This document shows, in pieces, positions 11,516 through 23,499 of a stretch of DNA of 64,000 nucleotides. How positions within the stretch are numbered: the stretch's first letter is position 1; each line of letters starts with the position of its first letter. The notes under the pieces are model-generated. The model did no database searches. It saw nothing but the letters and a program-made list of their open reading frames with translations, and was not told the origin of the DNA. The stretch covers positions 139,112,663 to 139,176,662 of the forward strand of contig CM057000.1 in the NCBI GenBank assembly GCA_029891345.1. Direction: 5' to 3'. The position numbers and the translations under genes were made by a program. This stretch comes from Dryococelus australis (lineage: Eukaryota; Arthropoda; Insecta; Phasmatodea; Phasmatidae).

Positions 11516-12204
11516 TTGATTGTGGGCGAATGACTTAACTTCGATTCGGTTTATGCCTTGTTGGCTCAAGCAATGTCGACTGTGAGCGAGTTTTAGTTTT
11601 GTATGCGAAGAGAGAACTATAGTGATACTTATAAATTCCTGAAAATTACGCAATGAAACTTAATTGAAAATGGAAAATATTAATTATATATATATTCGAA
11701 AATGTGTAGCGCTTTCAAAGGAGCAGAGTTAACACGGAATTAGTCATAAAATGACAGTAATGTGAAGTATGAAAAATGGAGGGTGATCGTTGTACATTTA
11801 AAATTAAATGAAATGTTTTGGTTTATTAAATTTTATAATTTTATTTTTGCGTGGTCATAACCACAGCGTATGTAGATGAAGTTATTCTAGTAGTTCGTTA
11901 GAAACGGGCGGTAATTAAACATAATTAAAACATTTTTTCTCCTAATTGAACTATAATTGGATTTGAGGAAATTTTAATTCAACGAGGTAAAGTTTGTCGC
12001 TGTGCTAGAGAAAGTTTGGCACGCGACAAAGGAAAGTTCATCGCGAGTTGTTTGCCGGGACTGCATTACGAAGTTTGGTAGTTACTGCCGGGGGCAGTAC
12101 TGGAGATTTATGTCGCCATTGCCTCAGTTCATGACAACATTCTAAGTTTGCAGTCCTTGGGTCAGCCGATTGTTCCTCGGGAATCTAAACAACAGATGTA
12201 ACAG
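11516..12204. other. No recognised feature
   Basis: AT-rich, with no coding or repeat assignment. A TA run sits near 11680. Confidence 0.5.
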
Positions 12205-12598
12205 ACTATAAACCATTCAAGGTTACTTCACACTTTTCTGTAGACCTGCTACTTCCCGTATACCTATTCCTCCGCACCGAATTCGTGCACACTACCGAAT
12301 TCGTGCACGCTTAGTTGTAGTAGTGTTTTGCATGATAACTACTTATTAATAGGTGCTACCAAAACACACGTTTTATCGCTGCTTTTATTCGTATTTATTA
12401 TAAATCAAGTATTATAATATATAATTAAAATGCAGGTAAGCTTCAATTGGACGAAAAATTAAATAATTTTATATTAACAGAGGCGTAAAACGTTAGTGAT
12501 ACATGGCACATTTAGGAAATGGCTAAGCACGTAATATATGGGATGACCTTTCAAATGATTGATTGAAAAAGTGTAAGGAAACCGCGAACAGGCTATAG
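12205..12598 (+). mobile_element. Third MITE family (copy C2)
   Basis: Left end ACTATAAACCATTCAAGGTT with ACTTCACACTTTTC; right end GAAAAAGTGTAAGGAAACCG, CGAACAGGCTATAG. These are inverted repeats of each other with mismatches. The centre shows the GAATTCGTGCAC motif twice, an extra tandem piece relative to copies C1 and C3, and AATTTTATATTAACAG. Longest and most complete copy of this family here. Confidence 0.75.
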
Positions 12599-14689
12599 AC
12601 AAACTAGAAATCGCCACCACTACTTGGTGTGTGATGCAATCCACGCCACAATATACATTCTTAGCCAATGTTGTTGCTTGCAGCATAAATATAAAATGGA
12701 ATGAATTTTAACCACACGCGAGAAAAAGCATATGAAATCAGAAAAGTTTATGAAAAACTGGATGTCTGATTAAATGTTCCTTTTTTTTTTTTCTGTTAAC
12801 AATAATAGATAGCAAAATTACACAAAATTAAATGTATGGGCTTTCATTAAAACTTCACAAGCAATTTTTGTTATTATTTATTCGTATTAAGCAAATATAA
12901 TACATTGAATGTTGCTCTTATTGGCAAAATCAAGGCAATTCAGAAGTCAGGGTTTCTTCTGTAAATCCATTATCTACTTCATTACTTTATTAGAAATTGT
13001 TAAGTTACGTGAACACGATGTAAGCAAAATTTTATAGCTTCATTTAAGACTTACGATAACGTAATTCTAACTTTTAACTTTATGATAAGTTTCAACATAG
13101 CGCCATACTTAAGTAAGTTTTTTCCTATTTGGGCATACCTCTGCATTGTATTTATGCCTAAATATTTATGGGTTCATGCGAAACATAAATTTTACTATGA
13201 ATAGAAACACGCATACTTGTAGACTTTTCTTCCATTTTCCTTTATCTTCCGCCATCAATGAACAGAGGCCAACCAAGAATCGCATTGTTTTAACGTCTTG
13301 CAACATTTCACTTCACAAAGGCCAGGAAACGGTAGGAAATAAATTCACTACAATACATAATAATTGAAGTAATAATTCCATTATATGCATTAACTTATTG
13401 AGCACCAACGCAATTCTAAGAACACCTAAGTATGGCATCAAGCAATTCGGCGTATTTCAGTTCGTGAGGAAAGTAATTGGAGTGAATATTATGAATTCTT
13501 CTCCTCCTCTCTAAAAAATAGTTTATTCTTTTACAAGGAAAATCCCTGGAAACCCAGTTGCCAAGAAAATTATTTATGAAACTAAAAACAGTTTTGTAGT
13601 AAAATCTGCAAAACATATATTTGTAATATTACACAGATGATAGATAGATAGCCTTGTTTTACAACTTACATTATTTAGAAGTGTACATAAAATATTTTAT
13701 TTTTTAGAAAACATTTATGATGAATTAAAAAGATAATAGCTTAAAAAATACTTCAAAGTATTATTTTCGTAAAAAATAAATAAAATAATAATATGCTTCC
13801 CCATCACGGAGACTAAAATCCACGTCGTTTGTTTTACTAGCCCGTAACCACAGGACCAACTTGACCTAAGAATTTAAAACTAATTTTTATAATAAATCTG
13901 TATCCAAGTACTTATAAAATTATTAAGGAAGTTACTTGGTATAAAAGGATTCATTTATTTAATTTTAAAGAGTTCTCTATCACTAGGAAACATGAAAAGT
14001 TGATGAGTAATACGGTCACGTGTTATTGAAATTGTCATATTATTATTATTATTATTTGAGTCGTTTTAAGTGTTTTACGTTATATAAACTTGCAGTACAT
14101 TTCTAATACACACAAACATTTATTTCTGCACGCAACTATACTTTACATCGCCCATATTTTTTTTTTGCACAGACAGCTATATACGGTTTTACGTTGCTGA
14201 GTGTCTGCCATATTCCTGAAGCTCATGGATGCGGGTCAGTTTGGTACAAATATTTCTTGGGGTCTATTACAAACACGGCCCTTGTAGATTTACAAGAGAA
14301 ATATTTGCACGGTTACAAGCATTTGTAAAATCACAAACAATTTCTCAGAAAAAATTAAAAAATTAGTTTACAGAGAATGGTGGATAATGAGTTGCAGTCC
14401 TCAATCCTGCCTGCTTGGGGAACAGACATTTGACATACTTACAATGCTTGGATATTATTTTGGAGCGTGTGTTTTGCCGCTTCTGTTTTACAACTGCTTA
14501 GCCATGTTGAATTCAAACGGGCTGTTCAAGCTACTAGCTGATAACAGTTCAAACTGACAATTTTTCTTGCTCGTTCAGGTAAGTGGAAGTTTCCAACGCT
14601 CCTTACAAAATGAGGTATTATTGCTCGTATCCAGATCATGTATGGTGCAAAGCAGACAAGGGCGTATCGAGCAAAGTTATTAGAAATTC
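12599..14689. other. AT-rich sequence, nothing recognised
   Basis: Contains a T-run near 12779 and short AT-rich tracts around 13680-13800. CAGGTAAGTGG at 14576-14586 matches a plus-strand splice donor consensus, but no exon could be built around it. Confidence 0.5.
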
Positions 14690-14932
14690 GAGCAGTGACG
14701 TGGAGTGGGAAATATTTGGGCAACTCTTAATAACAACGAGGTCTTGAGAGCCAATGAGGGTGCAACGAAAAGTGCACGGAGCAGCACCGGCATGAAACGC
14801 GGGGGAAACGGGATATCCCCGAAAAAAATCATGCCAACCAACAGCATCATCGTGCACGATTCCCACATGGCGAAAATTCGGGGTCGATCACGCCGGATGT
14901 CGAACCCGGCTCGCCTCTGTGGTTGAGCCAGT
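14690..14932 (-). mobile_element. tRNA-derived SINE, main family (copy 4)
   Basis: On the minus strand the head shows GGCGAGCCGGGTTCGACATC (complement near 14892-14911), followed by the body GATGATGCTGTTGGTTGGC and the tail CTCAAGACCTCGTTGTTATT. The first few bases of the tRNA head are poorly preserved. Overlapping open frames on both strands here are by-products of the GC-rich SINE body. Confidence 0.85.
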
Positions 14933-15327
14933 ACCTTGGAAGGTACCTACCACGGGAAATGATTGCTATTCACACCACCCTAAGTTCATCCAAGCATTGA
15001 AACATTATTTATATAGCGCATGCTACAAGAGTAATTCCCACCATCATAACGTCGTTTGAAAATTAGTTTATAACCCTTTAAGGGAAACTTTACTACAATT
15101 ATCTTGTTAGATTCTGTATTAAGTAAACTTTATGCCAGCCAACGTAATTGAGTTACTCAGCCTATATCATCAGCGTAAGTGGGAGACAGAGCTACTTCAA
15201 TTGTTAGATTCGCCTTCCATGATCCAGTACTTAGTTCCGTACATATGCGTGCAATAAATGAAAGTGGTAACGTATTTTGCCCAGGTGGAACGTTGTAACA
15301 AAAACAACCGAAACCATAGCAATAAAA

Positions 15328-15553
15328 TAGCCTGCTCGCCTCCCACCAAGGCAATCCGGGTTCAATCTTCGGCCCGGAGTGTATTCGCATGTGGAAATCG
15401 TGCCGGACGATGCCGTTGGTCGGTGGGTTTTCTCGGGGATCTCCCGTTTCCCCCGTCCCTTCATTCCCGCGCTGCTCCATACTCACCTAAGTAACCATCG
15501 TCGGCTCTCAAGACGTCGATGTTAAGAGCCGTCCAAATCTCTTCACTCATTCA
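15328..15553 (+). mobile_element. tRNA-derived SINE, main family (copy 5), head truncated
   Basis: Starts within the tRNA-like head at CTGCTCGCCTCCCACCAAGG, so the A-box is lost, and continues with GGTTCAATCTTCGGCCCGGA. The body and tail are complete through GACGTCGATGTTAAGAGCCG. A 5'-truncated SINE is a normal product of incomplete reverse transcription. Confidence 0.85.
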
Positions 15554-15768
15554 ATAACAATAAAAGGTTTTATGAAGGCATAGTCCCCGCCTATAGCCTT
15601 TACTCCGTCAGCTATTTCTTATTAATTTAAATGCCTAACTTATTTTATCTTTTCCTGTGTTCTTAATTGTTTATTAATGAATCCCTACTCTACCACCTAC
15701 CTGTCATGATTGCTCTCTTTTGCGATGGTTTATTTGCCGCCCTCGCCTATACTACGATTGTGGTGATT

Positions 15769-16065
15769 TTATCGGGTGCAAATTTCAACCCGAGTCCATT
15801 CCCAGCATGACGTAAAGAGTTCTTGTGAGCCACAAACAGGGCTATCCCGTGCTCCTACTTCATTTCCATCGACAAACCGCAAGACCAGGTAAAGTGTGGA
15901 GCTAAGCTCCAGTTCTTCTTCGGGCAGTTCGAACGTCTTTGTAGCAGATCCTTGTTTAAAGATCACGCAGCCACAGGGGATGCGACAGACGACACAGGAT
16001 GCGGCAGTCGCCGGCGACCCGCATTGCAGGAGCAGATCTTGATCTCCTGGCGCGCGAATTCATCG
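15769..16065 (-). CDS. Unassigned open frame, possible exon or remnant
   Basis: One minus-strand frame stays open for about 98 codons, from roughly 16063 to the stop at 15769-15771. An internal ATG lies at 15964-15966. The protein includes FKQGSATKTFELPEEELELS followed by STLYLVLRFVDGNEVGA, an acidic then hydrophobic stretch that looks more protein-like than other frames nearby. I recognise no domain. It lies between a SINE and a fold-back repeat, so it may be an exon, part of an unlisted transposon, or chance. Confidence 0.2.
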
Positions 16066-16164
16066 TACCGGACCAACTTCCAGCCTCTTCGAGAGCGCGC
16101 TGTACGTGTAGGGACCTTAAAAATTCGTGAGTTCAACGACCTCCGATCTAGACTAGATCAATTG

Positions 16165-17346
16165 CTAGAGACATGACAAATTCGCGTTATTATTTGGGGA
16201 CATGTGAAATTTCAAACACTTTTAAATTTGCAATACTTTTGTCATTGGACCATATTTATTTGACACGCCCTGGGTAACTCTGCGCCAATACGTTAACACT
16301 TCACGTTCCCCAATCACGTTCCGTTAAATCAGAAAGGAGACACTTCACAACTATGTAGCAGCCAATAGAGATACAACGTCGGCTCCAGTATATACAGTAC
16401 TGTGAAGTTTAGTCTGGTGCCAAATGATAACGCGAATATTGAAAGTCCCTATCTATTGCCCATTGGTAGAGACCCGGGAATTTCGGGGATTCATTCGGCA
16501 ACAAGCTAGACTGCACAATCCTTCGTGCGTTCGAACATCAGTTAGTAGTTCATTGGTAGAGCCACGAGTATTTCGCGAATTCATTCGGAGGCAAGGTAGA
16601 CTCCAAACACTTGTTCTTTTCTTCTGGTGTTATGATTGGACGACAGTTATTCAGACACGCTCCGTGTAACAGTGAGCCAGTAATAATGCAGCAGTGTGAG
16701 TGAGTTTTTAACAGTACTGTACAGAGACCTCACTTGATCACAGCAACCAATAAACAAACGATAATGTCTCGAGTGTATAGAGGGCTGTCCAGCCTAGCTT
16801 GCTGCCAGCTCACTCCGCGTAATACTCGGGGCTCTATTCATTCGATGTTTCTCTATAGTTTCACCACAGATCAGGTAACACGGGATTTGGTTCTTATTTT
16901 CCTTGCAGGTTCGTTATTGGTTGAACGTCGTTCGGGGCGTGTCTAACGAACTGTGGTCCAATGGAAGCACAAACACACATGTACACGTGAATATATTTTA
17001 ACTTGTCCTCAGACGAATCCACGATAGTTCCGAGCCTCTACACATTGGCAGAGACCTGCAAAATTCGCGTTAATATTTGTCATCAGGCTAAACTTCGCAG
17101 TACTGTTTATACTGCAGCTGTCGTCGTTTCTCCATTGGCTGCTGCATAGATGTAAGGCAACCCCCAATTCTGACTGAAATGCACGCGATTGGACTGCACA
17201 ACTGCGAAGCGCTCATTTATTGGCGCAGAGTTACCCGGGGCGTGTCGAATAAAGAATGGTCCAATGACAAACCCACTGCAAATGCACATGTGTTTGAAAT
17301 TTAAAATGTCCTCAAATTATAACGCGAATTTTGCATGTCTCTGCCC
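16165..17346. mobile_element. Fold-back element with ~300-bp inverted arms, CCAAT-rich
   Basis: The arm at 16165-16460 is the imperfect complement of 17047-17346. AATTCGCGTTATTATTTGGG and TGACACGCCCTGGGTAACTC on the left match AAATTATAACGCGAATTTTG and GAGTTACCCGGGGCGTGTCG on the right. Inside, ATTGGTAGAGAC with ATTCATTCGGC recurs at 16459 and 16551 as a ~92-bp tandem pair. No open frame. Similar sequence recurs at 49790-50330. This is a non-autonomous dispersed element of unassigned class. Confidence 0.7.
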
Positions 17347-18120
17347 ATTGGTTGCTTGCTGCCGCAGTGGAGGGAGTTGATTGGACTTGCATTTTGTCGT
17401 AGACTACGTTTCTAATTGGTCCAGGGTTTTCCAGGAGGTGTCAAATAACGCTTGGACGAATGTCAAAGGGCTGGTAAACGCAAGAACTTTCAAATTCTAG
17501 CTAGCCCAAAAATTAATCCGCTAATTTTTCAGGTCTCTATCTATATGTAGGGACACACGCATTACGCGAAAAGATTTCACGACCAGTTGTATTTCATAAT
17601 ACTTTAGCTGAGATCAACTTTTGTGATTGGGTGATCTGGGTGTTATGCGTCTTAGGTGCCTGCCCACGAGTCAGAGACGTACAGTATTGGGGTAACTTAA
17701 TTCTTATTGGCCGGCCAACTAAGAAAATATCTTCTCACAGACACACGCCGCCTCTAAGCAAAAGAGAACCGTCTTTACGCTCGTAGGGTATTGAAATCTA
17801 TTACGTGCAGAAATCTTTTCGCAAAATTCGGGTGTCCCTTGCTATATTTCTGTAACAAGTTCTCGTCGCAGAGTACCTAACATTACATAGGTGAAATTAT
17901 TGCTTATACCGTTGACTTCAGCCGCAAAAACCAGCAAAATTGCATTGCTGACCAGTAAAATGTCAATGCCGTTCTTCAATCCGCGGCTGGTAATCTACGC
18001 GCCAGCTGGCAGCCCAACCAATAGGGGACCTTTTCGCAGTATGAATCAGCCAATCAGACGCAAGGCCCATGCCCAGAGCATCGCGCAACAAATAAGCGAA
18101 TAGGTACGACTACATCATGT
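17347..18120. repeat. Diverged extension of the CCAAT-rich repeat
   Basis: ATTGG/CCAAT pentamers continue (17380, 17416, 17629, 17687, 17705, 18018, 18050), and ACACACGCATTACGCGAAAAG echoes the GCGAATTTTGC words of the fold-back element. I cannot define the ends. The 70-codon frame 17891-18103 has no recognisable product. Confidence 0.4.
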
Positions 18121-18232
18121 CGTGGTCGTTCTGTGCGCGAATTCCCGAAACATAATATAGAGAACATAATTTGAAATACATAATATAGTTTGTTTGAGTA
18201 ATTTCTGACAGTATATTTGAATGCAGGCAACT

Positions 18233-18476
18233 ATAGGCTATTTGCAGTGAAGTGAGCACTTTTGAGGTCCTAATAACTTTTTTATTCCAGTTATTTTGTG
18301 TTCTTTAACAACCTTTTTTAAAAATATATAAGGATATGTAAGTAATAAACACAGCGTGTAGATTCCACCGCACTCGGAAGTTAACGTCTAAGGCTGAAAT
18401 AAAATATAGTAGTTATTAAATATTATTCCAAATGATGGGGCTTCAGAAAGTGATCATTTTACAGTTAATAGCCTAT
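18233..18476 (+). mobile_element. TGTTCACGG MITE, short form (copy B2)
   Basis: Left end TAGGCTATTTGCAGTGAAGT, right end ATTTTACAGTTAATAGCCTA, with TA on both sides. The interior has AGTAATAAACACAGCGTG and AAAATATAGTAGTTATT. The terminal repeats have drifted more than in copies B3 and B4. Confidence 0.8.
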
Positions 18477-19149
18477 ATCTAAGGATGATGGGAATTCGCG
18501 AAAAAATTTTCAGGCAACATATTTTCGATAACACACTAACTAGTTTATTCTTTTATTATTGAATAAATAATATTTTGACGACTAAATTGTTTGCATACCA
18601 ATCACGAACGTCCTGCCTTATAATACCAGAATCCTCATTGGCCCAGTGAAATGGGGTAGTAGCGTCATATATGCATCGCAGCCAATAAGAAAAGAAAACT
18701 GTCAGACATGTGTACAGTACGTTGAATCCTAGCAAACAGTCAACGTTTCCCGCGATAAACCATCATCTCTATCAACTCATGCGTTGCATGATATAGGTAA
18801 AGTATCTACTTATCTGTTTAAGAGATTGATAATATTTGGCAATTTATAAGCGATATAAATAACGTAATTATGTCAATTTAAATTTCTTTAAATAAATAAA
18901 ATAATTATAATCCACAACTCTATGCTATTGAATACTATAGATCATGAAGGAAAGGACATTTTAAACACGGTTTTCTAAAGGATGTTAAAAAGAAAAAAAA
19001 AACCAAATACTGTGAACATTGAGATTTTTAATTTTTATATAGTGTACTACCAAATCATATTTTGAAATTTTTCGACAGTTTATATTTTAGCATATGCACT
19101 GATTTTGTCGTTTCTCTACGTTAGTTGAAATATAATTTAATGAAATTAA
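18477..19149. other. No recognised feature
   Basis: AT-rich, with three more CCAAT/ATTGG motifs around 18599-18690 and a long A run near 18992. No gene or repeat family is assigned. Confidence 0.5.
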
Positions 19150-21330
19150 CCTCACCGAAATATATCAAGAAGGTTAACTCAAACGATATAGATGGTTAAA
19201 GGTTTTGATGTCATATATCGGAAACCATTCAACAGATTTCAACCAAATTTTGTATGTTGAAAGCGCAAGTTGTAAGCATTAAATTCAGCAATGAATATAG
19301 ATGTTGGTCCACCATTTTGTAAGATATCGCCTCATGAAAATATAAAGCTTTTACGTTATATCTCGAAAACTGCTAAACAAATTTTCTTCAAATTTAGAAC
19401 TTAAGAATTACTATAATATTCCAAGTAAAGAATATTAAATTAACTTTATTGGGCACTTACTTTCAAAATGGTGGTCATACACATATTTAGGTTTATTTGC
19501 TATAACTACCATACCATTTGACCAATTTAGACCAAATTTTGTACGCTTAGAGCATCAAATAAGCCAAATACAAGCATCAAATAAGCCAAAAAAAAAACTT
19601 TTGTACGCCATTTTTTAAGATAGCACTACATAATTTAATCAAGTTTTTTTTGTATAATTTCTCGAGAAACCAATGGCAGGTTCCTACCAAATTTGGCAGT
19701 CCAGTAGTACTGCCGGAGTTGATATGTACAAATATGTTCCAAGTATGTTAGACACTTTTTTTAAACATGGTGGCATTATAGCTATTTTACCGTAGTATGC
19801 TATACCTTCGAAACCATGTAATCAAATCTAACTCAACTTCATATGCTAGGAGTATATGATAAACATCAAATGTGTTTACACTGAGTCTCTTTTGTCATCC
19901 TTTTGCGAGATAGTGCTACAAGAATAAATAAAGATTTTATGTCATATCTCGGGAAACAATTTTCCGATTCCTGTCAAATATTGCAAACAAGTAGAACGGC
20001 GGTAGGTAATATTTAATGAAAAATGTTGGGATTGTCAGACAATTATTTTCAAAATGGCGGCCATATAGCTACATTAGTTTTGTATCTTATATCGTCTAAA
20101 CCATGTAATTAATTCCAATAAAACATTGTATGATAGCTGTATAGATTACACCAATCAAATGTGTACACTAAAAAATTTCTTTTTCCGCCATTTTGTAATA
20201 TCACATAAATTAAAATTATGCGATATCTCCGAAACAACCGATTTTTACGAAATTTGGGAAACAATACGCGCTATGTCAGGCTACGTAATATGATAACTTT
20301 TGACAGGGCCAGACACACATATTTTCAAGATGGCAGCCATATAAACATAACGTCGAATTTTTTATGTACGAAATTGCAAAACCAATTTAAATTTAACTTT
20401 GTATGCTGACAGTATCAGTTATATGAATAAAAGTTGTCTATGCAAAGCCTCATTTCGCCACCATTTTGTAAGATAGCCCCACATGAAAGATAATATAATT
20501 TTTGTGCCGTATCTCGGGAAACAATCAACTGCTTTCTTTCAAATTTGGCAAAGAAGTTGTACTGTGGTAAGCTATATTAATTTATAAGTTTTAAGTATGC
20601 AAGTTTCTTATTTTCTGAATAATGCGTATACAAACAATTTAGTGTAGTTTGCTATATATGCGAAACTTTTTAATATATTTAAATCTGAACATTGTATCCT
20701 GTATCTATGACACTAATAGAATGTGCTAATATATAAACTTTTTGCCCTCCATTTATGAAGATCGTCACATGATCAATGGATGTTTTATGCAATATCTCGA
20801 GCACCAATAAACCAATTTGAATACAGAGATTCTCCTTTGCCGGATTTTTTAAAAGTAGTGTGAGGTGAGTAAGCTGAACATTTTATCATATCTGCGGAAT
20901 AATTCAACTTATTTCCACAACATTTTGCACACCTACAGAAGGCCATGTAAAGTCACATGACTTAAATGGGCTCAGACGATAATTATAAAAATGGCGGCTA
21001 TATAAATATTTTCATATGGTTGGCATAACTATTTAACAATTTAACAATTTCAATTAAAATTTTTATGCTGACATTATATATTACAAACTTCATATACAGA
21101 GCCTCTTTTTAAGCCATTTTGTAAGATAGCCCCTTTATGAAAATAACGTTACTACGACATATCTCAGAGACCAATCAACCGATTCCCACAAACATTTTCA
21201 TACAATTAGCGTTATTGTAGGTCATGCAAACTTATTTATCTTAGTGGCTCAGTCACATATTTTCAAAATGTTGTTATAGTAAATATTTCAAGTTGGTGAC
21301 CCCATCATTCAAAACATTACACTGATTACA
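19150..21330 (+). repeat. Composite tandem repeat array, ~288-bp units (array 1)
   Basis: About seven diverged units follow one another. Recurrent words per unit are TATCTCGGGAAAC, ACCAAATTTTGTATG, CCATTTTGTAAGATAGC and TTCAAAATGGCGGCCATAT. CCATTTT anchors lie at about 19311, 19608, 20188, 20461 and 21113, with weaker ones at 19896 and 20746, so the period is 275-298 bp with one longer interval. Units are not open in any consistent frame. The same units form arrays at 23500 and 37140, always in this direction and always followed by a tRNA-like module. Confidence 0.85.
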
Positions 21331-21600
21331 TCCCTAGTTGATTCTTCGAATTCTACCTCTGTGATGCAGTTGATTGCAAGCTAGCTTAACCTTACGAGTT
21401 TTTCTGAATTCGAATCCCGGGTAAGTCACTCGTTTATTTTAATTGTGTTCGTACTGATTCACACGTTTCAGTTCTAATCTCTAATGATATTGCTGTCAAC
21501 AAGTCGTCAACGCCTACTTGCCATGTAAGCTTTCTAAAACTTCACTAAAATTTATTTGCACCCAAGTAGAGGATAGTTATCAGTAACTTATTGTTATAAA
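21331..21600 (+). repeat. tRNA-like module and tail closing array 1
   Basis: After the last unit comes CTCTGTGATGCAGTTGATTG, which aligns with the A-box region of the copy at 39112. A B-box-like GAATTCGAATCCC follows at 21406-21418. The tail then reads TTTATTTGCACCCAAGTAGA and GTTATCAGTAACTTATTG. A functional tRNA is excluded because the A-box and stems are poor. It looks like a tRNA-derived end domain of a larger element. Confidence 0.6.
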
Positions 21601-22225
21601 TAAAATTTATATAAATTAACTCGTTCAATCACGCATCAATTTGAGAGCCAAAGTTTGGCAATCTTTTAATATTTTGATATCCACTGTACGTAAGTCTAGT
21701 GCACTTTTCGCTACCAGTGAATAACAAGCTGATTGCTTGAAGACGTTACCATCAGCCATTCATAAATGGGAGGTGTGGTAACTTAAGCAAATCAGATTAC
21801 TTCCAGCGAAGTCTGTCAAAGCATTGGCTACTGATTCCTCGCTGCGTACAGTACTGGCTATAAATATCTCTCACGTGCAACATGCCTACGATCATTCGCA
21901 TGACGGCTGAACGAGTTAAATTTAATACTAATGTTTTAAATTGTTAACAACAGTTTTTTTTACATACAGTCCAAGTAACTGTTATGGTTGCCCTACTTGC
22001 CACGGTTTATCTTGCAAAACGCCTTTCCTTAAGAATCCGGAGTGGAAATACAAATGAATATTTTATTTAAAAAAGGGTAGTACAATTAATGTTTTAAAAC
22101 ATTTAAAGAAGTGGTTTCTTGCGAAATATTTGGCAGTGTTTACAAACATAAATATTTTGTTTTCATTTACGACATAAATCGAACTTTCCTGACAATTTTG
22201 GTACTTTTTTAAAGTTGTTCTGAGC

Positions 22226-22520
22226 GTGCAGTCACGCACCATTTTGTAAATACAGTCATAATTTCCGAACCATTAATACTATGCTCATCAAATTCATAAC
22301 ATAGGCATCGTACCTGATATAAATCACGTTGCTAACGTCATTTAAGCCCTAAGACCTTTCTTACAAGGTAAATTATGCATTTAAGCCCTTCTGTAAAATG
22401 TAGTCATGATTTCCGAACCATTGAAAATATAGTGATAAAATTCATAACGTAGCAACTTATCTGATATCCAACACACTGCTAAGGTAATTTAACCCCTAAG
22501 ACCTTTCTGACAAGGACAAT
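22226..22520 (+). repeat. Two tandem copies of a ~147-bp unit
   Basis: ATTTCCGAACCATT, CTGATAT, and CCCTAAGACCTTTCT with ACAAGG occur twice, offset by 147 bp. TATGCAGTCACG closes the second copy as GCAGTCACG opened the first. The copies differ at a fair number of positions, so this is an old duplication. No coding sense. Confidence 0.75.
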
Positions 22521-23499
22521 TATGCAGTCACGTGCAATGTTCCATTTTAAACTACTCGCCTTCTGTTTTAAGAATGATGTCAATACCACCAGGATATTAT
22601 GGGTGGTAATGCTGATAAATTTTTATGTGGAGAAGACAGGGAAAATCTTTTTTTTTTCTGGTAGTTGAATATTAAGTGCACCATTAGGAAAGCGTACGTT
22701 GCTGGAGATATTCCCGGAAATGTTTCTAGAAGTTTTAACTAATATACAATCTCCTAAATGCAGAGGCTGGCGAGAAGTTTGCGAGATGTTCGTAAAATTA
22801 TGCTAGTTAAGCTGACCCTAGTATGACAGAATACCTGCATTTGCTATGCAGACCATTTACAGTTGACCTGCACAGAAAGAAAAAAAAAATTAGAGGAAAT
22901 TTTATGAGCACAGATTTTTATAGCTTAGTTAGCTACAAATAAAAAGGAATGTAGCTTCTTGAATGCAAGGAAGAGAGACCGTGTTGATACAATTATTAAG
23001 CCAGCCCAATATGTTTTTCTGCCAACCAATAGCAAGGGACCAACTCACAAAATAACTAACAACTCGTTTTCGGAATTACACGAGGAAGAGAAGATATAGC
23101 AAATAAGAAACAAAGACGTCAGTAAAAACCATTTCAAAATGAAGATAAAGTTGGGCCTGCTGTTCAGCGTTTGCCCGCCGGACTTGAGTTATTGCGCAGA
23201 AAGAGATTAAACTCTACAACTAGGAGACACATGATTATTTTAGCTTTACTTTTATAATATCAGGAAAATTATTGGGGATGTGTGGTGTCAGTGGATAGAT
23301 CTCGTGTTCACACATTTTTATTGATAAAATATCCACGATCATAAGCTACCATACAGTATTCACTTAGAGTTTCTTACAACTCAACAGCGACACATTTAAC
23401 AGAGATGGAAAATTAATTAAATTTCGTGTCCTGTCACAGTAAAAATAAACTCATGTGACTACCACGTTTTATCTGTCAGGGACGTTACACATTGGAAAC
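22521..23499. other. No recognised feature
   Basis: Moderately AT-rich with short poly-T and poly-A runs near 22650 and 22880. No repeat family or gene recognised. Confidence 0.5.
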
